This document shows positions 40,722-49,557 of a DNA stretch of 64,000 bases, one piece after another. The translations under genes and the position numbers were made by a program. The stretch is from Kribbella antiqua (GTDB taxonomy: Bacteria; Actinomycetota; Actinomycetes; Propionibacteriales; Kribbellaceae). Under the pieces are notes generated by a model, which worked only from the letters and a program-made list of their open reading frames with translations, made no database searches and was not told where the DNA came from. Within the stretch, counting starts at the first letter, position 1. Each line of letters starts with the position of its first letter. The stretch lies in contig NZ_SLWR01000005.1 in the NCBI RefSeq assembly GCF_004345665.1, positions 186,001 to 250,000 of the forward strand, in the 5' to 3' direction.

Positions 40722-40728
40722 GAGGGTC

Positions 40729-41676
40729 ATGAGCCCCGCACAGTTCGGCAGGGAAAGTGCTGCGACCGGCGAGTGGAAGCGACAGGGCAACAGATTCGTC
40801 GACCGGATTCGCCGCGACTCCTCCTCGAAGCCAGGTGAAGGCCCGGACGACCAAGGACGCTGGCCGGTCGAGCCAGGGCGGTACCGGCTGGTGGTCAGCC
40901 TGGCTTGCCCCTGGGCGCATCGCTCGGTGATCGTGCGGAAGCTGCTCGGCCTCGAGGACGCGATCAGCCTCGCGATCGTCGACCCGGTCCGCGACGACCG
41001 CGGCTGGCGGTTCGGCCTCGACCCGTCCGGCCGCGATCCGGTGCTCGGCATCGAGTTCCTGTCCGAGGCCTATCGCAAGACCGATCCGTCGTACGACGGA
41101 CGCGTCACGGTGCCGGCCATCGTCGACACCCTCTCCGGCTTGGTAGTCACCAACGACTTTCCGCAGATCACGCTGGACCTGTCGACCGAGTGGACCGAAT
41201 ACCACCGGCCGCACGCGCCGCAGCTGATCCCGGCCGACCGCGCCGAGCTGGATCAGCTGATGGACGAGATCTACCGCGAGGTGAACAACGGCGTCTACCG
41301 CTGCGGTTTCGCCACGTCCCAGGAGGCGTACGAGGCGGCGTACGACGTTCTGTTCGCACGGCTCGACGTACTCGAGGAGCGGCTGGCCGATCGCCCGTAC
41401 CTGCTCGGTGACACGCTGAGCGAGGTCGACATCCGGCTCTTCACCACGCTGGTCCGCTTCGACGCCGTGTACCACGGGCACTTCAAGTGCAACCGGAACA
41501 AACTGACCGAGTTCCCGAACCTCTGGGCGTACGCGCGTCGGCTGTACCAGCTGCCCGGCTTCGGGGAGACCGTCGACTTCGACCAGATCAAGCGGCACTA
41601 CTACCTCACCCACGACACCATCAACCCGAACCGGATCGTGCCCAAGGGCCCCGACCCGCGCGCCTGGTTGCCGTAA
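40729..41676 (+). CDS. Glutathionyl-hydroquinone reductase-like protein (GST Xi/ECM4 family)
   Basis: A 315-residue omega/Xi-type glutathione transferase relative. The active-site segment VVSLACPWAHRSVIVRKLLGLED near residues 56-78 has the CPWAHR cysteine that distinguishes glutathionyl-hydroquinone reductases. Further family features: VPAIVDTLSGLVVTNDFPQI, INNGVYR-like VNNGVYRCGFA, and NRIVPKGPDPRAW near the end. Actinomycetes use mycothiol rather than glutathione, so the thiol partner is likely mycothiol; that is inference. The role would be detoxification of quinones or chlorinated hydroquinones. The ATG at 40729 follows a TANNNT box. Cytoplasmic. Confidence 0.85.
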   Translation: MSPAQFGRESAATGEWKRQGNRFVDRIRRDSSSKPGEGPDDQGRWPVEPGRYRLVVSLACPWAHRSVIVRKLLGLEDAISLAIVDPVRDDRGWRFGLDPSGRDPVLGIEFLSEAYRKTDPSYDGRVTVPAIVDTLSGLVVTNDFPQITLDLSTEWTEYHRPHAPQLIPADRAELDQLMDEIYREVNNGVYRCGFATSQEAYEAAYDVLFARLDVLEERLADRPYLLGDTLSEVDIRLFTTLVRFDAVYHGHFKCNRNKLTEFPNLWAYARRLYQLPGFGETVDFDQIKRHYYLTHDTINPNRIVPKGPDPRAWLP

Positions 41677-41774
41677 GCAACGCGCGGGCCGGCATGTCCC
41701 GTTAGAATGCTCTTGGAGTGCCGGGAAGCCTGGTCGGCGAAGTGTCCGAACGACCCCGAGCCGAAGGCGTCACC

Positions 41775-42983
41775 ATGACCTCGCGGACCCGCCTGAAGAA
41801 GCGCGCCTTTCCCCGTGTCCTCGGCCGGGAGCGGGCCTTTCTCGCCGACACCCTGCGCGCCGAAACGACCGGCGGCTTGCTGCTGCTCGCGGCCGCGGTG
41901 GTCGCGTTGGTGTGGGCCAATTCACCCTGGCAGGACGGCTACCACCACCTGCGCGAGGTCCAGGTCGGTCCGCTCAGCGTCGAGCAATGGGCGTCGGACG
42001 GCGCGCTCACGCTCTTCTTCTACCTGGCCGGCGTCGAGCTGAAGCGTGAGCTCGTGGTCGGCACGCTGTCGCGGATCAGCGAGGCGGTCGTGCCGGTGGT
42101 CGCGGCGGTCGCCGGAATGGTGCTCCCGGCAATCATCTACCTCATGGTGAACCTGACCACGGCCCACGGCCGGCCCGAAGGCTGGGCGGTGCCGACGGCG
42201 ACCGACATCGCGTTCGCGCTCGCCGTACTCGCGATCGTGGGCTCATCCCTGCCGAGTGCGCTGCGGGCATTCCTGCTGACGCTGGCGGTCGTGGACGACT
42301 TCGGCGCGATCCTGGTGATCGCCGTGTTCTTCTCGCACGGCTTCCACCTGTTCGCGTTGCTGGCCTCGATCGCGCTGATCGCGGTCTGGTACCTGCTGCA
42401 ACGGTGGCGCGTCCGTACGCCGTTCCTGTACATACCGATCGCGATCGCGGCCTGGTGGTTCATGCACGAGTCGGGCATTCACGCGACCATCGCGGGTGTC
42501 GCCCTGGGGCTGGTGACGCGAGTGGTGACCGACGACGGTGAGGAGCACGCGCCGGCCGAGCGGATCGAGCACCGGCTTCGGCCATGGTCGGCGGGTGTCG
42601 CCGTACCGGTGTTCGCGTTGTTCGCGGCCGGGGTGACGTTGAGCGGGAGCGCCGTACGGGAGATGGTGACGGATCCGGTCGCGATCGGGATCGTGGCGGC
42701 GTTGCTGGTCGGCAAGATCACCGGGGTGTTCGGCGGGTCGTGGCTGACTGCGCGGTTCACTCGGGCCGAGCTGAACTCCGACCTGGCCTGGCGGGACGTC
42801 GGGGCGGTGTCGGTGCTGGCCGGGATCGGGTTCACCGTCGCGCTGCTGATCGCGCAACTGGCGTTCGGCGGCGACATCGCCCAGGTCGAGCGGGCCAAGG
42901 CCGCCGTACTGGTGGCATCCCTGCTGGCCGCTCTGATCGCCGCCGTCTTGCTGTTCCGGCGCAACCGCACATATGCCGACTGA
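41775..42983 (+). CDS. nhaA: Na+/H+ antiporter NhaA
   Basis: A 402-residue antiporter with 12 helices. The NhaA hallmarks are plain: GVELKRELVVGTLS, PTATDIAFALAVLAIVG near residues 143-159, and the ion-binding pair of aspartates in LTLAVVDDFGAILVIAVFF near residues 172-190. FMHESGIHATIAGVALGL follows, and GAVSVLAGIGFTVALLIAQLAFG near the end. It exports sodium in exchange for protons at alkaline pH. The ATG 41775 starts a basic N-terminus (SRTRLKKRAF); a longer frame upstream adds 19 residues without family support. The C-terminus is short, without the thioredoxin-like extension seen in some actinomycete NhaA. Confidence 0.92.
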   Translation: MTSRTRLKKRAFPRVLGRERAFLADTLRAETTGGLLLLAAAVVALVWANSPWQDGYHHLREVQVGPLSVEQWASDGALTLFFYLAGVELKRELVVGTLSRISEAVVPVVAAVAGMVLPAIIYLMVNLTTAHGRPEGWAVPTATDIAFALAVLAIVGSSLPSALRAFLLTLAVVDDFGAILVIAVFFSHGFHLFALLASIALIAVWYLLQRWRVRTPFLYIPIAIAAWWFMHESGIHATIAGVALGLVTRVVTDDGEEHAPAERIEHRLRPWSAGVAVPVFALFAAGVTLSGSAVREMVTDPVAIGIVAALLVGKITGVFGGSWLTARFTRAELNSDLAWRDVGAVSVLAGIGFTVALLIAQLAFGGDIAQVERAKAAVLVASLLAALIAAVLLFRRNRTYAD

Positions 42984-43050
42984 GCCGGGGTACACGGGGA
43001 TAGCGAGCGGCGGCGGTAGTGTCGGGGCACGGACGCGTGGAAGGAGTGCC

Positions 43051-43455
43051 ATGTCGATGGGGCCGAACGGGAGTGAGCCGACGATCGGGCAGCTCGTCGC
43101 GAACGCCAGCAAGGATCTGTCCGGCCTGATCCGCGGCGAGATCGCGCTGGCCAAGACCGAGCTGAAGAAGACCGCGGTGGCGGCCGGGACCGGAGCCGGC
43201 ATGTTCGGCGCGGCGGCCTTCCTGGGCGTCCTGGTGATCATCCTGCTGTCGATCGCCGCCGCGTACGGATTGACCGCGGCCGGGCTGCACCCGGCCATCG
43301 CCTTCCTGATCGTTGCCGGAGCCTACCTCCTGATCGCCGCGGTGCTGGTGTTCCTCGGCATCCGTGCGCTCAAGAGCGCGAAGGGACCGCAGCGCACGAT
43401 CGAGACCTCGAAGGAGTCCGTCGAGGTGCTCAAGGCGATCGGCAAGGGCGACTGA
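43051..43455 (+). CDS. Actinobacterial holin-X (DUF1469) family membrane protein
   Basis: A 134-residue protein with an amphipathic N-terminal part (LVANASKDLSGLIRGEIALAKTELK) and two helices (MFGAAAFLGVLVIILLSIAAAYGL and AIAFLIVAGAYLLIAAVLVFLGI) in the pattern of Pfam holin-X, superfamily III. Despite the name, these chromosomal proteins are not phage-linked here and lysis function is not expected. In Mycobacterium tuberculosis a similar small membrane gene (Rv3669) precedes ephE, as here. GGAAGGAG lies 4 bases before the ATG at 43051, so the upstream in-frame start is not used. The next gene begins at or just after its stop. Confidence 0.82.
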   Translation: MSMGPNGSEPTIGQLVANASKDLSGLIRGEIALAKTELKKTAVAAGTGAGMFGAAAFLGVLVIILLSIAAAYGLTAAGLHPAIAFLIVAGAYLLIAAVLVFLGIRALKSAKGPQRTIETSKESVEVLKAIGKGD

Positions 43456-43508
43456 GCCCCGCCGGTGTCGTCGACCTGCTGGTCGACGGTCCTTGGTCCC
43501 ACTCGCTG

Positions 43509-44363
43509 GTGGCGGCCAACGGGGCACGGTTCCATGTCGCGGAGTGCGGCGCGGCAGACGATCCGCTCGTCCTCTTCCTGCACGGTTTCCCCGAGTTCTG
43601 GTGGGCGTGGCGCCACCAGCTGCCAGTAGTCGCCGAGGCCGGGTACCGCGCGGTCGCGATGGATCTGCGGGGGTACGGCGCCAGCGACAAGACTCCACGT
43701 GGTTACGACCCCTACACCGCCGCCGCGGACGTCTCCGGTGTCATCCGGTCCCTTGGAGCGACTGACGCCGTTGTCGTCGGCCATGGCTGGGGTGGCTTCA
43801 TCGCGTGGTCAGCCGCCGTACTGGCACCGCGGCAGGTCCGTGGACTGGCGGCTGTGTCCGCACCGCACCCGCTGCTGCTGGCTCGGGCTGGTCTAGTGAA
43901 GGCTCTGACTCACACAGCCTGGTTCCAGCTGCCGATCCTGCCGGAGCGCCGTCTGCTCGCTCAGGACGGCATCCACATCGAGCGACTGCTCAGAGCGTGG
44001 TCAGCGCCTGGTGGCGCCTTCCCCGATGCAGAGGCGTCCCGCCGCTACCGCGCTGCACTGCAGGTTTGGCCTGCGCCCCACTGTGCGCTTGAGTACCACC
44101 GCTGGTTCGCGCGTTCCCGTCTCCGCCCGGACGGTCGCAAGTACTCGGCCCGGATGCGTACGCCGATCGCCGTACCGGTGCTGCAGGTCAACGGCGCCCA
44201 GGACCCCGCTGTATCGCCCGCTGCGGTCACTCCACCCGACATGGTCACGGCGCCGCTGCGGCATGAGCTGCTCACAGCTGCCGGACATTTCTCGCACGAG
44301 GAGACGCCGGAGCTGTTCAACCGCTACCTCGTCGACTGGCTGTCAGGTACAGGTGCGCGTTGA
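43509..44363 (+). CDS. Alpha/beta hydrolase, EphE/epoxide-hydrolase-like, with glycine at the nucleophile position
   Basis: A hydrolase-fold protein of at least 284 residues. VLFLHGFPEFWWAWRHQL near residue 21 carries the HGxP oxyanion motif of epoxide hydrolases, MDLRGYGASDKT follows, and GHFSHEE near the end has the catalytic-type His. The elbow VVVGHGWGGFIAW, however, has Gly where epoxide hydrolases have the nucleophilic Asp (GHDWGG) and esterases Ser. The conserved N-terminal block GPWSHSLVAANGARFHV begins before the GTG at 43509, and no ATG/GTG/TTG lies upstream in frame; a CTG at 43452 overlaps the previous stop as CTGA behind AAGGG. So the true protein may start there (303 residues). 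Placed like Rv3670 (ephE). Confidence 0.78.
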   Translation: MAANGARFHVAECGAADDPLVLFLHGFPEFWWAWRHQLPVVAEAGYRAVAMDLRGYGASDKTPRGYDPYTAAADVSGVIRSLGATDAVVVGHGWGGFIAWSAAVLAPRQVRGLAAVSAPHPLLLARAGLVKALTHTAWFQLPILPERRLLAQDGIHIERLLRAWSAPGGAFPDAEASRRYRAALQVWPAPHCALEYHRWFARSRLRPDGRKYSARMRTPIAVPVLQVNGAQDPAVSPAAVTPPDMVTAPLRHELLTAAGHFSHEETPELFNRYLVDWLSGTGAR

Positions 44364-45515
44364 GACTTCCTGGGTGGCGGTAGCGCCTTCCTTGGCGTCG
44401 TCGGACACCTGCTCGGCGGTGAGCACGTAGCCGGTCCGGTTGTCCTCCACCGACGCGGCGAACACAACGCCGTACACGGTGCCCTTCGAGGAGAGCAGCG
44501 GGCCGCCGGAGTTGCCGGGGCGGACCGAGGCCCAGATGGAGAAGGCCTGCCGGGTGACCGTGCGGTCGCCGTAGATGTCTGGGCCGCGGAGGCGTTCGAC
44601 CGAGCGGATCCTGGCCGGCTCGGAGTCGAACGGGCCGTTCTCCGGGTAGCCGAGGACCACGGACGGGTCGTCCGCCTTGCCGGTGTAGTCGAACGGCAGC
44701 GGCTTCGCGGTCAGCTTCGGCACGTAGAGCACCGCGATGTCGACCTCAGGGTCGAACAGTACGACGGTCGCCTCGTACGAATGCTTGTTGACCTCGACCC
44801 GTGGTGAGCTGACGCCGGCGACGACGTGCGCGTTCGTCATCACTCGCTGCGGCGCGTAGACGAACCCGCTGCCCTCGAGGCCGCGTGAGCAGTTGGCGAC
44901 GCCGGTGACCTTGGCGATCCGGCTGTAGGCGTCCTGGACCAGTGGCTGCCGGGAGATCTGGCCGTCCGGCGGCTGCGTCTCCCGGATCCGCTCTGGCACG
45001 AACGGGTCGAGGAATCGCGGGAACAGATCCGTGTTGACGACGTCGTTGAACGCCTGCAATGCCTGGTCGGCACGACTCGGCAGGATCTCGTCGACCTTCG
45101 CCAGTACTTGCGATCCACGCACCGCCGAGGTGACTTCGGGAATCCGCGCACCGCTGACCGCGACACCCAGCACCCACGACACGATGAGCACCGAAACGGC
45201 CGCGAGCGCCGCACCGCCGAGAGCGTCGAGGGCCTTCACCGGCCGCCAGGAGATCTTGTTCCTGAATCTGGAGCCGAGTATCGCGCCGACGGTTCTACCT
45301 ATCGAGGCCAGCAGCACGACCAGCACCAGCGCGGCGAACGACACCGAGACACTCGGGGAGAAGTTGTCCAGCACCCGGGGCACGCCCCAGACACCGACCG
45401 CGGCTCCGGCGAGCAGGCCGAGAGTCGCGCACGCGCCCAGCACGAAGCCCTCGATGTACCCCGAGATCGCCACCAGGGCGGTGATGATCAGCAGCGCGTA
45501 GTCGAGCTTGCTCAC
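44343..45515 (-). CDS. Membrane-anchored trypsin-like serine protease (MarP-like; CvpA domain)
   Basis: A 390-residue protein. The first 130 residues hold four helices of the CvpA/colicin V-production type. The C-terminal half is a chymotrypsin-fold protease with the triad visible: His in MTNAHVVAG, Asp in DPEVDIAVLYV and Ser in SVRPGNSGGPLL. Two cysteines, in GVANCSRGLEGSGF and in the final TRTCT, could form the regulatory disulfide known in MarP. MarP (Rv3671c) supports acid resistance in M. tuberculosis by acting on the periplasmic peptidoglycan hydrolase RipA; equivalence is inferred from domain order and synteny. Its GTG start overlaps the NUDIX stop by 4, and its stop overlaps the converging hydrolase gene by 21 bases. 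Confidence 0.9.
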   Translation of the reverse strand: MSKLDYALLIITALVAISGYIEGFVLGACATLGLLAGAAVGVWGVPRVLDNFSPSVSVSFAALVLVVLLASIGRTVGAILGSRFRNKISWRPVKALDALGGAALAAVSVLIVSWVLGVAVSGARIPEVTSAVRGSQVLAKVDEILPSRADQALQAFNDVVNTDLFPRFLDPFVPERIRETQPPDGQISRQPLVQDAYSRIAKVTGVANCSRGLEGSGFVYAPQRVMTNAHVVAGVSSPRVEVNKHSYEATVVLFDPEVDIAVLYVPKLTAKPLPFDYTGKADDPSVVLGYPENGPFDSEPARIRSVERLRGPDIYGDRTVTRQAFSIWASVRPGNSGGPLLSSKGTVYGVVFAASVEDNRTGYVLTAEQVSDDAKEGATATQEVSTRTCT

Positions 45516-46282
45516 TCCACACCTTCCGGCTCGTTACCGTCCGACCGTCCGAGGTCGTGCTCGATGGCGGTCAGCCGCCGTAGGTCCTCCGGCCGTCGTC
45601 CACCAGTCCGCCAGGCCGCCTCGACCAGCCGGTCGGGCAACGGTACGACGACCGAGGGGTCCCAGTCGCGCGCCCATCCGCCGAGGATCAGCATTTTGTC
45701 CAGCAAGCCGGCGGTGAATCCCCAGATGTAGATGTCGCCGATGGTGAAGGCCGGGCCGGTGAACCCGGACGGGTGCAGACAGCTGATCCGGTTCGCCGGG
45801 TCGGCCAGCGCGTGCACCGACACGTTGTGCACCGACGCGACCTCGGCCGGGTCGACCACGGCGACCGGCGACGGCTCCCGCCACCAGGCCAGCACCGGCG
45901 ACACCCCGAAGTTGCTCACCGGCACCCAGAGCGCCGGCCAGACCGCGAACGGGACGACTCCGGCGGGATCCAGCCCGGTCTCCTCCTCGGCCTCACGCAG
46001 AGCGGTCCTGATGAAGCCTTCCTCACCCGTGCCATCCGCCGGATCGACTCCGCCACCCGGGAACGCCATCTGGCCGGCGTGCTTGCGCAACGTCCAGGCC
46101 CGCTCGGTCAGCAGCACCTCTGGCCCGTTGTTGCCCTCAGCAAGCAAGATCAGTACGGCGGACTTCCGCACGGACGGATCGTCGGGCGGCAGAAACCGGG
46201 ACAGCTGGGTCGGGTCGACTGCCTCCGACGCCTTGGCCAACGGCTTCAGCCAGTCAGGAATCTCCACTCCCGCCAACATCAC
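45512..46282 (-). CDS. NUDIX hydrolase, CoA-diphosphatase-like
   Basis: A 256-residue NUDIX protein. The box AFPGGGVDPADGTGEEGFIRTALREAEEETGL lies near residues 74-105, matching GX5EX7REUXEEXGU with the usual insertion, and LTERAWTLRKHAGQMAFPGG upstream is the UPF0035/CoA-diphosphatase signature. It would cleave CoA or related diphosphates. It starts at GTG 46282 (or ATG 46279, in TGATG with the preceding stop). It is the third gene of the minus-strand operon nth, thioredoxin-like, NUDIX, marP, the same order as Rv3674c-Rv3671c. Confidence 0.88.
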   Translation of the reverse strand: MMLAGVEIPDWLKPLAKASEAVDPTQLSRFLPPDDPSVRKSAVLILLAEGNNGPEVLLTERAWTLRKHAGQMAFPGGGVDPADGTGEEGFIRTALREAEEETGLDPAGVVPFAVWPALWVPVSNFGVSPVLAWWREPSPVAVVDPAEVASVHNVSVHALADPANRISCLHPSGFTGPAFTIGDIYIWGFTAGLLDKMLILGGWARDWDPSVVVPLPDRLVEAAWRTGGRRPEDLRRLTAIEHDLGRSDGNEPEGVE

Positions 46283-46875
46283 AGCGTCACTCCCAGCTTC
46301 TCCTGCACCAGCTGGTCGAGCTGCTGCTGTGACGTGAGGACGCCACGACGCACCCAGACGACGGCGCCGTCCTTGTCGACGAAGGCCGTCAGCGGCGGGC
46401 CGCCGATCTTCAACGCCTGCTTGGTCGCCTTGTCCTGATCGACCACATGCGGATAGTCCAGCCCGTGCTCATCGGCGAACTTCACCGCCAGCTCCGGCCG
46501 CGGATCGTCGTAGTCGATCCCGATGATCTGCACCTTGCCGGCCGCCCGCTGCTGCAGTGAAGCCAAGTACGGCGCTTCCTCGCGACACGGGCCGCACCAC
46601 TGGGCCCAGACGTTGATGACGAGCGGCCCGCGGAGATCGGCGAGCCGGATGTCCGGGCCATTGCCCAGGCAGGGCAGGCTGACGTCCGGCAAGCTGTTGC
46701 TGACCGGGGGTTTCGACGGCGTCGACGGGCAGGCCGTCAGTTTGTCCGCACCGGCGACCGCTGACCGGGTCGGCTGGCTGCCCGCGGATTGTTCGGCGGA
46801 CCCGCACGACGCCAGGACCAGTCCGGCAACTACGAGCCAGCTGGACGTGCAGAGCGTCGTACGTGCAAGGTTCAC
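46279..46875 (-). CDS. TlpA/ResA-like thioredoxin-fold lipoprotein
   Basis: A 198-residue exported lipoprotein. Residues 1-30 are a signal sequence with the lipobox LASC ([10 protein letters not shown]), so the mature protein is anchored to the outer face of the membrane. The thioredoxin fold follows, with the redox site [19 protein letters not shown] near residues 94-112. [14 protein letters not shown] near the C-terminus is the strand of TlpA-like proteins. An additional Cys pair (TACPSTP and SLPCLGN) is present before the domain. It probably reduces disulfides outside the cell membrane. The GTG start overlaps the nth stop by GTGA; the next gene overlaps too. Confidence 0.9.
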   Translation of the reverse strand: MNLARTTLCTSSWLVVAGLVLASCGSAEQSAGSQPTRSAVAGADKLTACPSTPSKPPVSNSLPDVSLPCLGNGPDIRLADLRGPLVINVWAQWCGPCREEAPYLASLQQRAAGKVQIIGIDYDDPRPELAVKFADEHGLDYPHVVDQDKATKQALKIGGPPLTAFVDKDGAVVWVRRGVLTSQQQLDQLVQEKLGVTL

Positions 46876-47636
46876 GCCGGGACCTTCACCAGCTTCGCGG
46901 CGAGCGCGGGGTCGGTCGGGCCGGCGCCGAACGACGGGCACCACTGGGCCACCGGGCAGGCGCCGCAGGCCGGCTTCTTGGCGTGACAGCGGCGGCGGCC
47001 GTGGAAGATCAGCCGGTGCGACAGCATCGTCCAGTCCTTCTTCGGGAACAGGGCGCCGATGATGTGCTCGACCTTGACCGGGTCTTCCTCGGTGGTCCAG
47101 CCGAAGCGGCGGACCAGCCGGCCGAAGTGCGTGTCGACGGTGATACCGGGGACGCCGAAGGCGTTGCCGAGCACCACGTTCGCCGTCTTCCGGCCGGTGC
47201 CGGGCAGCTTGACCAGCTCTTCCAGCTTGTTCGGTACGACGCCGTCGTACTCGTCGACGAGGGCCTGGCCGAGCTTGATCACGCTGTTGGTCTTGGCCCG
47301 GAAAAAGCCGGTCGGCTTGAGTATCGTCTCCATCTCTTCCCGGTCGGCCTCCGCGTATGCCCGGGCGTCCGGGTACTTCGCGAACAGGGTCGGGGTCACC
47401 TTGTTCACCATCACGTCGGTGGTCTGGGCCGATAGGATGGTGGCCACCAGCAACTCGAGCGGCGTGGTGAAGTCCAGCTCGCAGTGAGCGTCCGGGTATG
47501 TTTCGGTGAGCACCTTGTGCATCTTCCGGGCCCGGCGGACCAGCTGGGTCGACGTCTCGTCGGCGAAAACCGGGGCTTTGCGGGGCAGCTTGAGGGTCTG
47601 CTCTTTTTCCGGCTCCGCGACACGCTGGGATGGCAT
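46872..47636 (-). CDS. nth: Endonuclease III (DNA glycosylase/AP lyase)
   Basis: A 254-residue base-excision repair enzyme that removes oxidised pyrimidines. The helix-hairpin-helix [25 protein letters not shown] includes the catalytic Lys (TGRKT), and [13 protein letters not shown] holds the catalytic Asp. The iron-sulfur cluster loop is complete: C-x6-C-x2-C-x5-C in [20 protein letters not shown]. The N-terminus is slightly longer than in E. coli Nth. ATG 47636 was chosen because TAGGCT ends 7 bases upstream on the minus strand; the longer frame starting at 47756 crosses the shared promoter with crp. First gene of the operon down to marP. Confidence 0.94.
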   Translation of the reverse strand: MPSQRVAEPEKEQTLKLPRKAPVFADETSTQLVRRARKMHKVLTETYPDAHCELDFTTPLELLVATILSAQTTDVMVNKVTPTLFAKYPDARAYAEADREEMETILKPTGFFRAKTNSVIKLGQALVDEYDGVVPNKLEELVKLPGTGRKTANVVLGNAFGVPGITVDTHFGRLVRRFGWTTEEDPVKVEHIIGALFPKKDWTMLSHRLIFHGRRRCHAKKPACGACPVAQWCPSFGAGPTDPALAAKLVKVPA

Positions 47637-47643
47637 GGAGGCA

Positions 47644-47649
47644 AGCCTA
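47644..47649 (-). promoter_or_regulatory. -10 box (TAGGCT) of leaderless nth-operon promoter
   Basis: Minus-strand TAGGCT ends 7 bases before the ATG at 47636; no ribosome site. Confidence 0.45.
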
Positions 47650-47745
47650 CGTGGCGGTGCCGACACCCGAGGGGCTACGGTTTTGGGGCAACCGGGTGGT
47701 AGCGAACCCCCGTAAGTCGTGGTCGAAGGTCCTAGGAGGCCCAAA

Positions 47746-48423
47746 GTGGATGCCACCGTGCTCCGACAGGCACCGCTGTTCAGTCAGCTCGACGACGAGG
47801 CGGCCGACGCGCTCGCCCTGTCGATGACCGAGAACCGGCTGCGTCGCGGCCAGGTGCTGTTCCACGAGGGCGACTCCGGTGACCGGCTGTTCGTCGTCGT
47901 CGAGGGCAAGGTCAAGCTGGGCCGCACCTCCGCCGACGGCCGGGAGAACCTGATCGCCGTACTCGGCCCGGGCCAGATGTTCGGTGAGCTGTCGCTGTTC
48001 GACCCGGGCCCGCGGTCCGCGACCGTGACCGCGGTGACCGACGCCTCGCTGATGTCCCTGACCCACGACGAGCTGCTCCGCTGGCTGGCCGGCCGCCCCG
48101 AAGTGGCCCGCGGCCTGCTCCTCCAGCTCGCCTCCCGGCTGCGCAAGGTCTCCGACATCGTCGCCGACCTGGTCTTCTCCGACGTACCGGGCCGCGTCGC
48201 CAAGGCCCTCCTCGACCTGGCCAGCCGCTTCGGCCGCACCGCCGACGACGGCGTGCACGTCCACCACGACCTCACCCAGGAGGAGCTCGCCCAACTCGTC
48301 GGCGCCTCCCGCGAAACCGTCAACAAGGCCCTCGCCGACTTCGCCTCCCGCGGCTGGGTCCGCCTCGAGCCCCGCTCCGTCGTACTCCTAGACGTAGACC
48401 GCCTCCAACGCCGCGCCCGCTAA
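47746..48423 (+). CDS. crp: Crp/Fnr-family transcriptional regulator
   Basis: A 225-residue cAMP-receptor-type protein. The cyclic-nucleotide domain (residues about 15-120) includes [23 protein letters not shown] and the phosphate-binding cassette [18 protein letters not shown] near residues 83-100, where the RS residues that contact cAMP are present. The C-terminal helix-turn-helix is [30 protein letters not shown] near residues 175-204. GTG 47746 has AGGAGG 6 bases upstream. The position between nth and the MBL gene matches Rv3676 (Crp), a global regulator. No FNR-type cysteine cluster. Confidence 0.92.
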   Translation: MDATVLRQAPLFSQLDDEAADALALSMTENRLRRGQVLFHEGDSGDRLFVVVEGKVKLGRTSADGRENLIAVLGPGQMFGELSLFDPGPRSATVTAVTDASLMSLTHDELLRWLAGRPEVARGLLLQLASRLRKVSDIVADLVFSDVPGRVAKALLDLASRFGRTADDGVHVHHDLTQEELAQLVGASRETVNKALADFASRGWVRLEPRSVVLLDVDRLQRRAR

Positions 48424-48457
48424 CTCACCCACCCGCACCACCCCGCTCCCCCCGGCG

Positions 48458-48541
48458 AACCCTCCAACTCAGTGGGCATCCCCTCAGCTGGAGGGTTGCC
48501 CATTGAGAAACTGAGGGGGCAACCCTCCACCTCGATGGGCA
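48458..48541. repeat. Left copy of 84 bp palindromic direct repeat flanking the DUF559 gene
   Basis: Starts AACCCTCC and ends near GATGGGCA. It matches 49558-49641 at an exact offset of 1100 bp with about a dozen mismatches. Within it CAGTGGGCA pairs with TGCCCATTG, and CCCCTCAG with CTGAGGGG. It sits 34 bases after the crp stop. Confidence 0.85.
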
Positions 48542-48553
48542 TGCCGGATCGAT

Positions 48554-49489
48554 TCAGGAGCGGGCGAAGGCCTGACGGATACGGGCGACCACCCGGGCGG
48601 GATGATCGAGGTCGGCCCAGGTGATTCGCACGACTTGCAGACCGAGCGCGCGCAGACGGTCTTCCCGGAGCTTCTCCTGGACGAGGCTTTCGGACGTCGC
48701 ACCGGCATACTTGACCAGACCGTCGAACTCGACCACGGTCCGCAGGTCGGGGAAGTAGAAGTCGACCCGGCCGACGAAACCGTCGGCATCTGTGAACGCC
48801 ACCTGGAGCAAAGGCGTCGGAAGGCCGTGGTTCTGCATCAGCACCCTTAACCGGGACTCCCCGACCGACTCGGACAACGGGTTGCTGAACTGCAGGGCAG
48901 CCCGTGCCGTCGCGCTGCCCGGCCAGAACTCGGTTGCTTCCAGCAAACGCTGTTCAACATCCGTACTGATCGGATGATCACGACGTACGGCGTCGGCGCT
49001 GATCACGGCTGCCTCGAAGGACGACGTGCAGGCCATTTCGAACAGAGCGCGGGATACGGTCGTGGCCGGCAGGCGACCTACCACGGTCAGGTCAGCCTCT
49101 GTCAGCTTGCCGCGATGGTGGCGTACTCCGGCGATCCGGCCTCCGCGATGCCGATCCAGCCGGCTGAGGTGGACCTCCGCGAGATCCAGGCCCCATAGCG
49201 TCACGCCGTGCAGGGCGAGCGCCGACTGATGGCTCACCGCGACACTGCCCGGCCGCATGGAGTTCATCACCGCGTGGACGAGCCGCCGGTGCTTCTGCCC
49301 CTGCTGATCCCATGGCGTGAGATGGCTCAGATCCGCTGCCTCGGCGTACTGCCCGTAGCGGATCCGCTGCCAGCGGCCGTCACGGATCCGGTCGTGGATC
49401 TGGCCTGGCGTGTAGCCGCAGTCTGCGGCCTGACCACGGCTGAACACCCCGCCCTGCCCTTCCGCCAGCAGCTTCAACTTCGGATTCAC
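48554..49489 (-). CDS. DUF559 (Vsr/restriction-endonuclease-like) protein with AbiEi-type N-terminal winged helix
   Basis: A 311-residue protein. Residues 1-55 look like the winged helix of AbiEi-type antitoxins (GVFSRGQAADCGYTPGQIHDRIRDGRWQRIRYGQY). The middle has AVSHQSALALHGV, common in the same family. The C-terminal DUF559 part is a nuclease-like fold: VDFYFPDLRTVVEFDGLVKY with the acidic residues of a PD-(D/E)xK-like site, then EKLREDRLRALGLQVVRITWADL. No partner toxin or methylase is beside it. GTG start without a clear ribosome site. The gene is bracketed by long direct repeats and splits a gene pair adjacent in Mycobacterium, so lateral insertion is likely. Confidence 0.78.
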   Translation of the reverse strand: MNPKLKLLAEGQGGVFSRGQAADCGYTPGQIHDRIRDGRWQRIRYGQYAEAADLSHLTPWDQQGQKHRRLVHAVMNSMRPGSVAVSHQSALALHGVTLWGLDLAEVHLSRLDRHRGGRIAGVRHHRGKLTEADLTVVGRLPATTVSRALFEMACTSSFEAAVISADAVRRDHPISTDVEQRLLEATEFWPGSATARAALQFSNPLSESVGESRLRVLMQNHGLPTPLLQVAFTDADGFVGRVDFYFPDLRTVVEFDGLVKYAGATSESLVQEKLREDRLRALGLQVVRITWADLDHPARVVARIRQAFARS

Positions 49490-49557
49490 TCATCAAGCAT
49501 CGGCCGTACCACCCACTGTCCGCTGCCGTCTTCCACCAACCTGTGGATAACCGCGCC

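Noticed and set aside
40517..40728. Search for a small gene or RNA in the longest gap of the window.
   Set aside because: No frame with a ribosome site and coding-type composition, and no convincing RNA structure; only the TAGTTT promoter box was kept.
43051..43455. Reading the holin-X protein as evidence for a prophage.
   Set aside because: No other phage gene is near, and the gene is part of a conserved chromosomal block.
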